A stretch of DNA of 64,000 nt. Origin: Actinacidiphila epipremni. Lineage in GTDB: Bacteria; Actinomycetota; Actinomycetes; Streptomycetales; Streptomycetaceae. Numbering within the stretch: position 1 is the stretch's first letter; each line of letters starts with the position of its first letter. Shown here piece after piece: positions 1 to 8,006 of the stretch. Made by a program: the position numbers and the translations under genes. The stretch spans positions 49,360-113,359 of the forward strand of contig NZ_JAATEJ010000030.1 in NCBI RefSeq assembly GCF_012034175.1. The letters are read 5' to 3'. The notes beneath the pieces are model-generated. The model did not search any database. It was not told the origin of the DNA and worked only from the letters and a program-made list of their open reading frames with translations.

Positions 1-1172
1 GCGGCTGGCCCATGGCGCCGGACGCCGGCACGCTGCGCGAGCGCTGGGCGCTGGTGACGGCGGCGGGTGAGGAGCGCGAGCGGGCCGCGCTGCTGCACCC
101 CACCCGGGCGCGGGACCTGCACAGCCGGGTCGGGCAGCTGCCGGGGCACCGCACGGCGACGACGGCGCTGGCGCGGGAGCACGGCCCGTGCCCGGAGCCG
201 GTGCTGATCGCCCATGGGGCCTACGACCGGCTGTGGCTGATACCGGACCACCGGCTGATCGACGCGGCCCGCCCCGAGCTGTGGCGGGTGCTGGACGGCG
301 AGCAGGTCTTCGTGCTGGAGCAGGCGGATCCGGGCGAGGGCGGCGAGCCGCCGGTGGCGTTCTCCGCGCTGCTGCCCGACGGCCGCTCCCCCGCGGGCCG
401 GCCCGGACGGATCCGGCCGCTGTTCCGGCAGCCCGGCGGCCGGGACCCGAACCTCGCGCCGGGGCTGCGGGAGGCGCTGTCGGCGGCGCTGGGCACCGAG
501 GTGGCCGCCCTGGAGGTGGCGGCGTGGATCGCGGCGGCGGCGCGGGGCGGGCCCGAGGGCTGCCGGGTGCCCCTGCCCACCGACGCGGCGGACTGGCGGG
601 CCGGGGTGGCGCTGGGCGAGCGGCTGCTGTGGCTGCACACCCGCGGCGCCCGGTGCGCCGACCCGGCCGCGGGCCGCGACCCGGGCGGGCCGCGGCTGCC
701 CGGCGGCAGCCGCCCCTACGTGCGGGCGCCGCTGCCCGCCTCGCCCGGGCCGGACGAGCTGGAGTACGACCGGGAGGCCCGCGAGCTGCGGATCGGCGCC
801 GGCCGGGTCGCACCGGTCGCCCCCGCGGCGTGGGACCGTACGACCGGCGGGGTGCGGGTGCTGGCGGCCTGGTGGGAGCGGCGCACGGCACCGGGCGCGG
901 CCGGCTCGCTGGAGGCGCTGCGCCCGCCGCCGTGGAGCCGGGCCAGCACCTCCGAACTGCTGGAGCTGATCAGCGTGCTGACGCTGCTGGCCGACCTGGA
1001 CGCCGAACGGCAGGAGCTGGCCGGGCGGTTGGCGCGGCGGCCGGACCGTACGCTCACCGTGGCGGCGCTGCGGGCGGCGGGAGTGCTGCCGGTGCCGGCG
1101 GCGCGACGCGCCCCCGCGTCCGTACTGGACCACCGGGAAGAGGGGCCTGACGGGCAGTTCGCGCTGGTGTGA
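1..1172 (+). CDS. Type ISP restriction-modification enzyme, C-terminal part (cut by window edge)
   Basis: About 390 residues are visible. The frame is open back to the window edge (Gly-Trp-Pro precede the first Met), and the residues around that Met look like the middle of a conserved block, so the true start is probably outside. The stretch with YDRLWLIPDHRLIDAARPEL and then FSALLPDGRSPAGRPGRIRP matches what I remember of the C-terminal specificity domain of actinobacterial single-chain type ISP enzymes, which fuse nuclease, helicase, N6-adenine methylase and DNA recognition. None of the catalytic parts is in view, so activity cannot be judged. The last 60 residues are helical and Ala/Arg-rich. 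It could instead be a stand-alone fragment of such an enzyme. Confidence 0.6.
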   Translation, partial: GWPMAPDAGTLRERWALVTAAGEERERAALLHPTRARDLHSRVGQLPGHRTATTALAREHGPCPEPVLIAHGAYDRLWLIPDHRLIDAARPELWRVLDGEQVFVLEQADPGEGGEPPVAFSALLPDGRSPAGRPGRIRPLFRQPGGRDPNLAPGLREALSAALGTEVAALEVAAWIAAAARGGPEGCRVPLPTDAADWRAGVALGERLLWLHTRGARCADPAAGRDPGGPRLPGGSRPYVRAPLPASPGPDELEYDREARELRIGAGRVAPVAPAAWDRTTGGVRVLAAWWERRTAPGAAGSLEALRPPPWSRASTSELLELISVLTLLADLDAERQELAGRLARRPDRTLTVAALRAAGVLPVPAARRAPASVLDHREEGPDGQFALV

Positions 1173-1372
1173 CGGCTCCCTCTGCTCAGCAAGGCGGGGC
1201 GGGGTGACGCGGGCGGGGCCGAGGGAGCCGGGTCCGCGCGGGCCGCCGGCCGGGAGAGGCGGGCGCGCGGAAGCGGCGGGTGGGGACGTACGGCAGCGCC
1301 GCGGCGCGGACCGGCGGCGTACCGGAACGGAGCAGAGCGGCCGTCAGGCGGGAAGCGCCCGGTGACGAGCGC

Positions 1373-1636
1373 TCAGTGGCGGTTGCCGAACAGCGACCTG
1401 CGCAGCCGGCGCAGCGGGGCGAACAGCGAGACCCGCGCTCCGCGGTTGGCCGTGGTGTGGCCGACCGGGCGTGAGGTGAGCTCGCGCATCAGCACGGTCG
1501 CCTCCTCGGTCTCGCGCTGCGGTACGGCGGGGCCGGCCAGTATCGCCAGATGCCGGTCGAGCCGCGCACTGGACGCACCCGTTCCCGCACTGATGGCAGG
1601 CACTCTCGGCCTGCCGTGCATCGCTATCTGTTCCAT
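1373..1636 (-). CDS. Small conserved actinomycete protein of unknown function (87 aa)
   Basis: A basic 87-residue protein, without a signal peptide or membrane segment, ending in the Arg-rich tail SLFAPLRRLRRSLFGNRH. I recognise it as a short protein common in Streptomyces, with the conserved start MEQIAMHGRPRVPAIS, but know no function. The ATG at 1636 is preferred over the in-frame GTG at 1648 because GGGGAG lies just upstream of it and would otherwise be inside the gene. It is divergent from the AAA ATPase gene, with about 265 bp between them that must hold both promoters. The 200 bp between the restriction-enzyme stop and this stop hold no gene I can see. Confidence 0.6.
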   Translation of the reverse strand: MEQIAMHGRPRVPAISAGTGASSARLDRHLAILAGPAVPQRETEEATVLMRELTSRPVGHTTANRGARVSLFAPLRRLRRSLFGNRH

Positions 1637-1901
1637 GACTCTCCCCACCCTGACGAGGGCACCCGGCCCGGGCAGGCTAAACCCTATCGCCCCGGCGCGT
1701 CACCCGTGCATCCCCTGTCCGGCCAGGATGCCCGATTCACCTTCATTTCAAGGGTGTTGACACGTCGAACGATTGCCTCACACGGTGGCTGATCACGGTA
1801 CCCGTGACCTGGGCGGGGTGCCGCGGCGGGGTACGGAACGCATCCGACGCGACACGTACATACCGAAAAGCGCTGGGCCAAACGAGTGGAAGTGACGGAT
1901 C

Positions 1902-3086
1902 ATGGGCCCCATGTCCGTGACACCCCGTGAGCCCGGCAGTCCTACGCCGCCCGTGACCGGAGCAGGCACCCGCGCGGCGCGAGCACGGCGGGACGCCGGA
2001 CCGACGCCGCCGCAGCGCGCCCTGCCCCTCCAGGTCCACCTCGACGACAGCGACTCGCCGTCCGATGTCGTCGACGCCCTCTTCCTCGGCCGTTTCACCT
2101 CCGGTGAGCAGCCGTACGCGCGCGGCGCCGCGCTGGACACCGTCAAGCAGGGGCTGACGCTGCTGCCGCCGGATGCCACCGTGCTGCGGCAGGCCCGCGC
2201 CAAGGACCGCAGCGCCACGCTCGCCGAGGGCGACGGCTGGACGATCCTGGTCTCGCGCTGGAGCCGCGGCGCCGACGTCACCGTCACCGCCGTGCGCGAC
2301 GACCTGGCCGAACAGGTCCTCGCCTCCGCGGTGGCCGACGCCGAGGACACGCCGGAGCCAGAACCGGAGAGCGTCACCATGGGCTTCTGGTACGTCTCGC
2401 CGCGCCGCGGGCCGCACCGCACCACCCGGCAGATCTCCGCCGCGTCGTGGGAGGACCTGCGCGGCAACTACACCGCCAAGGTCGCCGAGGCGATGGACGG
2501 CCTGATGAAGCTGGGCGTCGACGACATCACCGGCCGCCTGCTGCTGCTCCACGGCCCGCCCGGCACCGGCAAGACCTCCGCGCTGCGCACGCTGGCACGC
2601 TCGTGGCGCGACTGGTGCCAGGTCGACTGCGTCCTGGACCCCGAGCGGCTGTTCAACGATGTCGGCTACCTGATGGACATCGCGATCGGCGAGGACGACG
2701 GGGCGGCGGGCGGCCGTTGGCGGCTGCTGCTCCTGGAGGACTGCGACGAGCTGATCCGCGGTCAGGCCAAGCACCAGACCGGCCAGGCGCTGTCCCGGCT
2801 GCTCAACCTCACCGACGGCCTGCTCGGCCAGGGCCGCAACGTGCTGGTCGGCATCACCACCAACGAGGACCTGGAGCGCCTGCACCCCGCGGTGGTCCGC
2901 CCCGGCCGCTGCCTGGCCAGGATCGAGGTCGGCGCGCTCAACCGCGACGAGGCCGTGGCCTGGCTCGGCACTCCCGAGGGCGTCGGCCGCGACGGCGCGA
3001 CCCTCGCCGAGCTCTACGCCCTGCGCCGCGGCACCAACACCGCGCTCACGCCCGCCCCGCAGTCGGCGGACGGCCTGTACCTGTAG
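1902..3086 (+). CDS. AAA-type ATPase with N-terminal DUF5925-like domain
   Basis: Protein of 394 residues. The first 40 are Pro/Ala/Arg-rich and probably disordered. Residues about 45-190 form a conserved domain seen in Streptomyces (DUF5925 as I remember it). From about 205 there is a classic AAA core: Walker A GPPGTGKTS, Walker B LLLLEDCDEL and an Asn-containing sensor region VGITTNEDLERLHPAVVRPGR with the arginine-finger-like PGR. It probably remodels or unfolds a protein partner, but no partner is evident. The in-frame ATG at 1911 is an alternative start. The 3' end overlaps the convergent TetR gene by 41 bp. A TTGACA-like -35 sits at 1757-1762, well upstream. Confidence 0.8.
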   Translation: MGPMSVTPREPGSPTPPVTGAGTRAARARRDAGPTPPQRALPLQVHLDDSDSPSDVVDALFLGRFTSGEQPYARGAALDTVKQGLTLLPPDATVLRQARAKDRSATLAEGDGWTILVSRWSRGADVTVTAVRDDLAEQVLASAVADAEDTPEPEPESVTMGFWYVSPRRGPHRTTRQISAASWEDLRGNYTAKVAEAMDGLMKLGVDDITGRLLLLHGPPGTGKTSALRTLARSWRDWCQVDCVLDPERLFNDVGYLMDIAIGEDDGAAGGRWRLLLLEDCDELIRGQAKHQTGQALSRLLNLTDGLLGQGRNVLVGITTNEDLERLHPAVVRPGRCLARIEVGALNRDEAVAWLGTPEGVGRDGATLAELYALRRGTNTALTPAPQSADGLYL

Positions 3087-3714
3087 CCGGCCCGGGCCCG
3101 GCCGGCCCCGCAGCCCCTGCCGTCGCCGCCGGCCCCGCCGCCGCCTCCGCCGCCTCCAGCGCGCCGACGTACACGGCGAGCGTGCGCCCGGCGGCCAGGA
3201 ACGGCTCGGCCGAGCGCATCCCGCGGGCGAGGACGAAGGCCCCTTCGAGCGCGGCGAGCAGGGCGTGGATGACGGTGTGCGCCTCCTGCTCGGACAGCCC
3301 GCGGCCGGCGAGGTAGCGGCTGCCCTCCTCGACCCACACCTGCATCACCTCCGCGGCGATCTCCCGCAGCTCCGGCTCGACGTCGGCGATCTCGGCGGTC
3401 ACGACGCCGACGGGGCACATGTTCGCCCAGCCGGTGCTCTCCATGTCCCGGGCCGCCGCGGCGAACGCCGCCTCGACGCCGGTCGCGAGGTCGGGGTGCG
3501 GGTCGAGCAGCAGCGGCAGCAGCTGGATGTACGCGGCCCCGGTCTGCCGCAGCGCCGCCGCGGCGACCTCGCGCTTTCCGCCCTTGAAGTGGTGGTAGAT
3601 CGAGCCGGTGGGGGCGCCGGCGGCGCGCGCGAGCTGGTTGATGCCCGTCGCGGCATAGCCCTGCCGGCGCAGCAGTTCGGCCATCGCCAGCGCGATGCGC
3701 TCGTCGGTCCTCAT
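3046..3714 (-). CDS. TetR-family transcriptional regulator
   Basis: A 222-residue TetR/AcrR repressor. The N-terminal helix-turn-helix contains GYAATGINQLARAAGAPTGS followed by IYHHFKGGKRE, the standard recognition-helix signature. The C-terminal ligand domain (PVGVVTAEIADVEPELREIA) resembles the LmrA/YxaF branch. The last 40 residues are Pro/Ala/Gly-rich and look like an extension. It is divergent from the alpha/beta hydrolase gene, and two abutting palindromes lie between the start codons, so it very likely represses itself and the hydrolase. The ligand is unknown. The gene's 3' end overlaps the AAA ATPase gene tail to tail. Confidence 0.85.
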   Translation of the reverse strand: MRTDERIALAMAELLRRQGYAATGINQLARAAGAPTGSIYHHFKGGKREVAAAALRQTGAAYIQLLPLLLDPHPDLATGVEAAFAAAARDMESTGWANMCPVGVVTAEIADVEPELREIAAEVMQVWVEEGSRYLAGRGLSEQEAHTVIHALLAALEGAFVLARGMRSAEPFLAAGRTLAVYVGALEAAEAAAGPAATAGAAGPAGPGPATGTGRPPTAGRA

Positions 3715-3735
3715 GCGCCCATGCTAGTTCTGATG

Positions 3736-3767
3736 CTAGAAAGGTCTTTCTAGAGAGACCTTTCTAG
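3736..3767. promoter_or_regulatory. Doubled TetR operator between tetR and the hydrolase gene
   Basis: Two palindromes share a CTAG. One is CTAGAAAGGTCTTTCTAG (3736-3753), with 8-bp arms around GT. The other is CTAGAGAGACCTTTCTAG (3750-3767), with one mismatch. Together they form a larger perfect 12-bp inverted repeat (3736-3747 with 3756-3767). Position and symmetry fit a TetR-family operator able to hold two dimers side by side. Confidence 0.75.
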
Positions 3768-3795
3768 TCGTGCTCGTCTCAACGAGGGGGCAGCC

Positions 3796-4629
3796 ATGGG
3801 CCAGATCGAGGTACCGGCCGGGGTCGTCGAGTACGACATGACCGGTTCGGGGCCGCCGGTGGTCCTGCTGCACGGGGTGCTGATGGACCACACGGTGTGG
3901 GACGAGGTCCTGCCGCTGCTGCCGGACGGGTTCACGTACGTACGGCCGGTGCTGCCGCTCGGCGCGCACCGGCGGCCGATGCGGGCGGACGCCGACCTCA
4001 CGCTGCACGGGCTGACCGGCGTCGTCGCCGACGTCCTGGACGCGCTCGGCCTGGAGGACGTGACGCTGGTGCACTCCGACTGGGGCGGCGGGCTGTTCCT
4101 GACCGCGCGCGGCCGGGACCGGCGGGTGGCCCGGCAGGTGATCCTGCCGTGCGAGGCGTTCGACAACTTCCCGCCCGGGCTGCCCGGCCGGATGCTCACG
4201 CTGGCCGCCCGGATGCCCGGCGGCCTGGCGCTCGCCGCCCGGCAGCTGCGGGTCGGGCCGCTGCGCCGGCTGCCGGTGCTCTTCGGGCGGATGGCCCGCC
4301 GCCCGGTGCCGGACGCGCTGGTGCGCCGCTGGACCGAGCCGCTGCTGGCCGACCGGCTGGTGCGCCGCGACCTGCGGGCGTACTGCACGGGACCGCTGGA
4401 CAAGGCCGGACTGGTCCGCGACACCGAGGCGTTGAGCTGGTTCCCCGGGGAGGCGCTGGTGCTGTGGTCGCCGGACAACCGGGTGATGCCGCCCGAGCAC
4501 GGCCGCCGGCTGGCCCGGCTGCTGCCGGCCGGGCGGTACGCCGAGGTGCCGGGCGCGTATGTGCTGTCGATGCTGGACGAGCCGCAGGCGGTGGCCCGGG
4601 AGATCGGGCGGTTCCTCACCTCGGCGTAG
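3796..4629 (+). CDS. Alpha/beta-fold hydrolase
   Basis: A 277-residue single-domain hydrolase. The oxyanion-type motif VVLLHGVLMDHTVWDEVLPLL appears near residue 25. The nucleophile elbow reads LVHSDWGGGLFL, so the residue at the elbow is Asp, flanked by His-Ser and Trp-Gly-Gly, rather than a canonical G-x-S-x-G Ser. Asp nucleophiles occur in haloalkane dehalogenase and epoxide hydrolase relatives, so either class is possible. SD GAGGGGG precedes the ATG. It is divergent from the TetR regulator and probably controlled by it. The substrate cannot be read from sequence. Confidence 0.8.
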   Translation: MGQIEVPAGVVEYDMTGSGPPVVLLHGVLMDHTVWDEVLPLLPDGFTYVRPVLPLGAHRRPMRADADLTLHGLTGVVADVLDALGLEDVTLVHSDWGGGLFLTARGRDRRVARQVILPCEAFDNFPPGLPGRMLTLAARMPGGLALAARQLRVGPLRRLPVLFGRMARRPVPDALVRRWTEPLLADRLVRRDLRAYCTGPLDKAGLVRDTEALSWFPGEALVLWSPDNRVMPPEHGRRLARLLPAGRYAEVPGAYVLSMLDEPQAVAREIGRFLTSA

Positions 4630-4655
4630 AGCGCGGGGGACGGTGGGCGCCGGGC

Positions 4656-4698
4656 GCCCGCCCGTGGGACCGCGGAGGGGGCGGCCTCACGGGCGGGC
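4656..4698. terminator. Bidirectional hairpin between convergent genes
   Basis: Perfect 11-bp inverted repeat, GCCCGCCCGTG at 4656-4666 with CACGGGCGGGC at 4688-4698 and a 21-nt loop. It lies between the ends of the hydrolase and alpha-galactosidase genes. There is no T-run, as is usual in this GC range. Confidence 0.55.
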
Positions 4699-4723
4699 GA
4701 CCGGCGGTTCGGGTGACGGAGCG

Positions 4724-6379
4724 TCAGCCCAGGCGCCACTGCTGGTTGGCGCCGCCGTTGCACGACCACAGCTCCAGCTTGGTGCCGTTGACGTTGCCCG
4801 CGGCGGTGTTGCCGCCGGTGACGTCCAGGCACAGGCCGGACTGCGCACCGGTGATGGTGCCGTCGGGGTTGGCGCGCCACTGCTGGTTGGCACCGCCGTT
4901 GCAGGTCCACAGCTCGACCGGGGTGCCGGCGCTGGTGGCGCCGCCGGTGGCGTCCAGGCACTGTGTGCCGCCGTACAGCCGCAGTTCGCCCGCCGCGGTG
5001 AGCGTGACCTGCTGGTTGGCGCCGCCGTTGCAGTCCCAGATCTCGATCGCGGTGCCGGGCGCGGTCTGGTTGTCGTACGCGTCCAGGCAGCGGTTGGAGG
5101 AGGCTCCGACGAGGGGGTGGGTGGTGCCGGTGCTGGTGGTGGAGCCGGCTGACACGCGGTACATCACGCTGCCGTGGCCGGGGACGGTCGCCGAGATGGC
5201 CCCGCCGGTCGTGGTCTTCACGTGCGACCACAGGTTGTCGAGGGTGTAGGAGGAGGCCGCGGGGAGCCCGGCCGCGGCGGCGGTGGTGGAGATGGTGGCG
5301 GGGCCGGAGTTCTCGTTGAACAGCACGACGGCCGCGGCGCCGCCGGTCAGCGGCTTGGTGAGGACGTCCAGTCCGCCGGAGGCGGAGACCTGCGTCCCCT
5401 GCTTGCCGAGCGGGTCCTGGTCGACGGCGATCACGTCCCGGTTGCCGAGCAGGGACAGCGTCGCCGGGGAGGAGTTGGGCAGGTCGTTGCCGGCGATCAG
5501 CGGAGCGGCCATCTCGGCCCACAGGCCGAACTCGCTGCGGTCCTCGGTGAAGGACATCCCGCCGTTGCCGACTTCGAGCATGTCGGGGTCGTTCCAGCCG
5601 CCGGGGCCGGCGTATTTCGCGAGCTGGACGTTGGTGTGGAAGTTGGACAGCAGCGAGCCGAAGCTGTCGTTGATGTCGCCGGTGGTGCGCCACATGTTCC
5701 CGACGCCGGCGCCCCAGGTCCACACGCTGTCCTGGCCCCACTCGCACAGGCTGAACAGGATGGAGCGGCCGGTCCTGGCCAGGGCGTCGCGCATGGTGGT
5801 GTCGCGGGACTGCGGGGAGGAGCCGTCGCCGTTGCAGTTGTCGTACTTGAGCAGGTCGACGCCCCAGGAGGCGAAGCTGTCGGCGTCGGTCTGCTCATGG
5901 CCGAGGCTGCCGGGGTAGCCGGCACAGGTCTTGGTGCCGGCGCTCTCGTAGATGCCCAGCTTCAGGCCCTTGCCGTGCACGTACGCGGCGGTGCCGCTGA
6001 TGCCGTCGGGGAATTTGGCCGGGTCCGGGACGAGGTGGCCGCCGGAGTCGCGGCTGCCGGCCATCCAGCAGTCGTCGATGTCGACATACGCGTAGCCGGC
6101 CGCGGCCAGGCCCGAGGAGACGATGTAGTCCGCGACGGACTTGACCTTCTGCTCAGTGACGTTGCAGCCGAAGGAGTTCCAGTCGTTCCAGCCCATCGGG
6201 GGCGTGGTCGCCAGCCCGTTGGGCAGCGCCTCGGCCTGCTGGGCCGGCGCCAGCAGCACGAGCGCCGGCGCGGTGACGGCGGCGAGCCCGAGGGCCGTCG
6301 CGGCGGCGAGCAGCCGGGACCGCGCACGGGTGCGGGGCGGCCGGGACGTGCGGACTAAGCGGCGGACACTGATCGGCAT
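4724..6379 (-). CDS. Secreted GH27 alpha-galactosidase with C-terminal ricin-type lectin domain
   Basis: Protein of 551 residues. An Arg-rich N-terminus and hydrophobic core end at about AQQAEA (around residue 51), a plausible signal peptide. The GH27 barrel follows, starting TTPPMGWNDWNSFGCN. The nucleophile Asp is in LLKYDNC (about residue 180) and the acid/base Asp in WNDPDMLEVG (about 263-265). A beta-sandwich domain follows, then from about residue 425 a ricin B / CBM13 trefoil with three repeats ending NQQVTL, NQQWRA and NQQWRL. The first repeat has Val in place of the QxW Trp. It hydrolyses terminal alpha-1,6-galactose from plant galactosides outside the cell. SD AAGGAG is 10 nt before the ATG. 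About 240 bp upstream hold its promoter. Confidence 0.92.
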   Translation of the reverse strand: MPISVRRLVRTSRPPRTRARSRLLAAATALGLAAVTAPALVLLAPAQQAEALPNGLATTPPMGWNDWNSFGCNVTEQKVKSVADYIVSSGLAAAGYAYVDIDDCWMAGSRDSGGHLVPDPAKFPDGISGTAAYVHGKGLKLGIYESAGTKTCAGYPGSLGHEQTDADSFASWGVDLLKYDNCNGDGSSPQSRDTTMRDALARTGRSILFSLCEWGQDSVWTWGAGVGNMWRTTGDINDSFGSLLSNFHTNVQLAKYAGPGGWNDPDMLEVGNGGMSFTEDRSEFGLWAEMAAPLIAGNDLPNSSPATLSLLGNRDVIAVDQDPLGKQGTQVSASGGLDVLTKPLTGGAAAVVLFNENSGPATISTTAAAAGLPAASSYTLDNLWSHVKTTTGGAISATVPGHGSVMYRVSAGSTTSTGTTHPLVGASSNRCLDAYDNQTAPGTAIEIWDCNGGANQQVTLTAAGELRLYGGTQCLDATGGATSAGTPVELWTCNGGANQQWRANPDGTITGAQSGLCLDVTGGNTAAGNVNGTKLELWSCNGGANQQWRLG

Positions 6380-6617
6380 GGGTGTGTGCTCCTTTTTCGG
6401 GGCCCGGTGATCGGCTTCGTCTCGTCCGGTACGAGCGCCGACCGGAATACCTCCGGCAGGACTGCGCGACAGTGTGGGGTCGTGTTCGAATGAGCGTCAA
6501 GACTCGCGGCAGAGAAACAAGTTCCAACGCCGATGGACATCCTTCGGGTGATCTCCACCGCACGAAGGAACCGATCCGATCAACTTCGCCCGTGGAGCTC
6601 TTACCTGCCGGGCGGCC

Positions 6618-6989
6618 TCATTCGCCGTACGCGGCGCGCAGCGCCTCCTCGACGGCGGCCCGGGAGGCGTCGCGGTCCAGGCCCAGGCGGCGGGCGCGGT
6701 CGACGTACGCCGTCGCCGCGGCGGCGACCTCGCGGGCGCGGGCGTCCGCGGCGGCGACGTAGGTGCCGTGCCGGCCGCGGGTCTCGATCACCCCGTCGGC
6801 CTCCAGGGCGCGGTAGGCCTTGGCGACCGTGTTGGCCGCGAGCCCGGACCGCTCGGCCAGGCCCCGCACGGTGGGCAGCTTGTAGCCGACCGGCAGCCGG
6901 CCCGAGCGCGCCTCGTCGGCGATCTGTGCGCGCAACTGCTCGTACGGGGGGACGGCCGAGCGCGCGTCGATGGTGATCTCCAGCGTCAT
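6618..6989 (-). CDS. Small GntR-family regulator (YtrA-type)
   Basis: A 123-residue protein with an N-terminal winged helix: SAVPPYEQLRAQIADEARSG, then YKLPTVRGLAERSGLAANTVAKAYRALEADGVIETRGRHGTYV. Only a short helical C-terminus follows, as in the YtrA subgroup that usually controls neighbouring ABC transporters. No transporter is adjacent here. It lies 25 bp downstream of the MarR gene on the same strand, so the two may be cotranscribed. No convincing SD precedes the ATG. Confidence 0.85.
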   Translation of the reverse strand: MTLEITIDARSAVPPYEQLRAQIADEARSGRLPVGYKLPTVRGLAERSGLAANTVAKAYRALEADGVIETRGRHGTYVAAADARAREVAAAATAYVDRARRLGLDRDASRAAVEEALRAAYGE

Positions 6990-7014
6990 ACCGGGGATCC
7001 TGGCACAGCGGGCG

Positions 7015-7461
7015 TCACCAGCTGGGGCGGATGGGGCCGGCGGGGGCGAGCCGGAGGAGTTCGTCGCGCAGCGCGAGCAGCCGCTCCTCGCCGATCAGCT
7101 CCACCCAGGGCCTGACCGCCTCCATCGCGGCCTGCTCGGCCGCCCGGGTGCAGCGCCGGCCGAGGTCGGTGAGCTCGACCAGCCGGGCGCGGGCGTCGTC
7201 GGGGTGCGGGCCGCGCCGGACGTACCCCTTCTTCTCCAGCTCGTCGACGATCTGGCTGGCCGCCTGGCGGGTGAAGCCGAGGTGCGCGGCGATCTCGGTG
7301 ACCGTCGCGCCGTCCGGGGCGAGCAGCGAGAAGACGAAGCCGTGGGTGGGCCGTACGTCGGAGTAGCCGTGGGCGACGACGCCGGTGTGGATGTCCTGGA
7401 CGAGCGAGCCGGTGGCGGCGAGCAGGCCGGCGGTCAGGCTCATGACGTCGGAATTGTTCAC
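7015..7461 (-). CDS. MarR-family transcriptional regulator
   Basis: A 148-residue winged-helix protein from a GTG start (VNNSDVMSLTAG). The ATG at 7443 would give 142 residues and is equally possible. The DNA-binding part reads ATVTEIAAHLGFTRQAASQIVDELEKKGYVRRGPHPDDARARLVELTDLG, with the usual basic wing DDARAR. It is divergent from the cupin gene across a stretch with several CTTG/CAAG palindromes, so autoregulation and control of the cupin are likely. The ligand is unknown. Confidence 0.85.
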   Translation of the reverse strand: MNNSDVMSLTAGLLAATGSLVQDIHTGVVAHGYSDVRPTHGFVFSLLAPDGATVTEIAAHLGFTRQAASQIVDELEKKGYVRRGPHPDDARARLVELTDLGRRCTRAAEQAAMEAVRPWVELIGEERLLALRDELLRLAPAGPIRPSW

Positions 7462-7483
7462 CGGATCAGCTTGACACAGAGGG

Positions 7484-7535
7484 CAAGCTGCTTGAATATA
7501 TAGGAAAGGAACTTGCGCAAGCTTCTTGAGCAAGT
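7484..7535. promoter_or_regulatory. Putative MarR operators between marR and cupin genes
   Basis: CAAGCTGCTTG (7484-7494) is a perfect 5+1+5 palindrome. The 25 bp at 7511-7535 show near-perfect symmetry, ACTTGCnCAAGnnnCTTGnGCAAGT. Repeated CTTG/CAAG half-sites at this spacing suit dimeric MarR proteins. An AT-rich GAATATATAGGA patch (7494-7505) between them could be a core promoter. Confidence 0.6.
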
Positions 7536-7612
7536 CACTTGCCCATCGGGGTGGACTGCCGTGCGCGACGCGCGTCCGCCGTGCGCCCCGATCCGTCTTC
7601 CAGGGGGTCGCC

Positions 7613-7987
7613 ATGCCTTTCATCACCGCGGACGAGGCCGTCGTCCATGAGCTGCACGGGGTCCGCTTCGTGTCGTACGCCGCCTCCGCGCGGGGCAGCG
7701 AGGAGCTGTGCGCGTGGCGCGGCGAGCTGCCGCCGGGCAGTGGCGGGCCGGCCCACACGATCAGCCGTGAGGAGGTCTTCCTCGTCCTGTCCGGCGAGCT
7801 GGACCTGACGATCGACGGCACGACACGCCGGCTCTCCCCCGGGGATGCCGCCGTCGCCCCGGCGGGCGCCACCCTCGCGGTGGCCAACTCGTCGCAGGAG
7901 CCCGCCGCGATGTGGGTGACGACGAGCGTGGGCTTGTCCGCGACGCTGCCCGACGGCTCGCGGATATCCCCGCCGTGGGCGAGCTGA
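7613..7987 (+). CDS. Cupin-domain protein
   Basis: A 124-residue single beta-barrel cupin. Cupin motif 1 is SGGPAHTISREEVFLVLSGELDL, where one of the usual metal-ligand His is kept and Glu is present. Motif 2 is LSPGDAAVAPAGATLAVANSS, in which the usual late His is absent (Ala). A reduced ligand set suggests a binding or regulatory protein or weak metal site, not a standard dioxygenase. SD AGGGGG is 5 nt before the ATG. It is divergent from the MarR gene. Confidence 0.8.
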   Translation: MPFITADEAVVHELHGVRFVSYAASARGSEELCAWRGELPPGSGGPAHTISREEVFLVLSGELDLTIDGTTRRLSPGDAAVAPAGATLAVANSSQEPAAMWVTTSVGLSATLPDGSRISPPWAS

Positions 7988-8006
7988 CCGGCGGGAGCGT
8001 AATGCC

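Noticed and set aside
1173..1372. Small open frames between the restriction enzyme gene and the 87-aa gene.
   Set aside because: No SD and only Gly/Arg/Ala-rich translation typical of non-coding GC-rich DNA.
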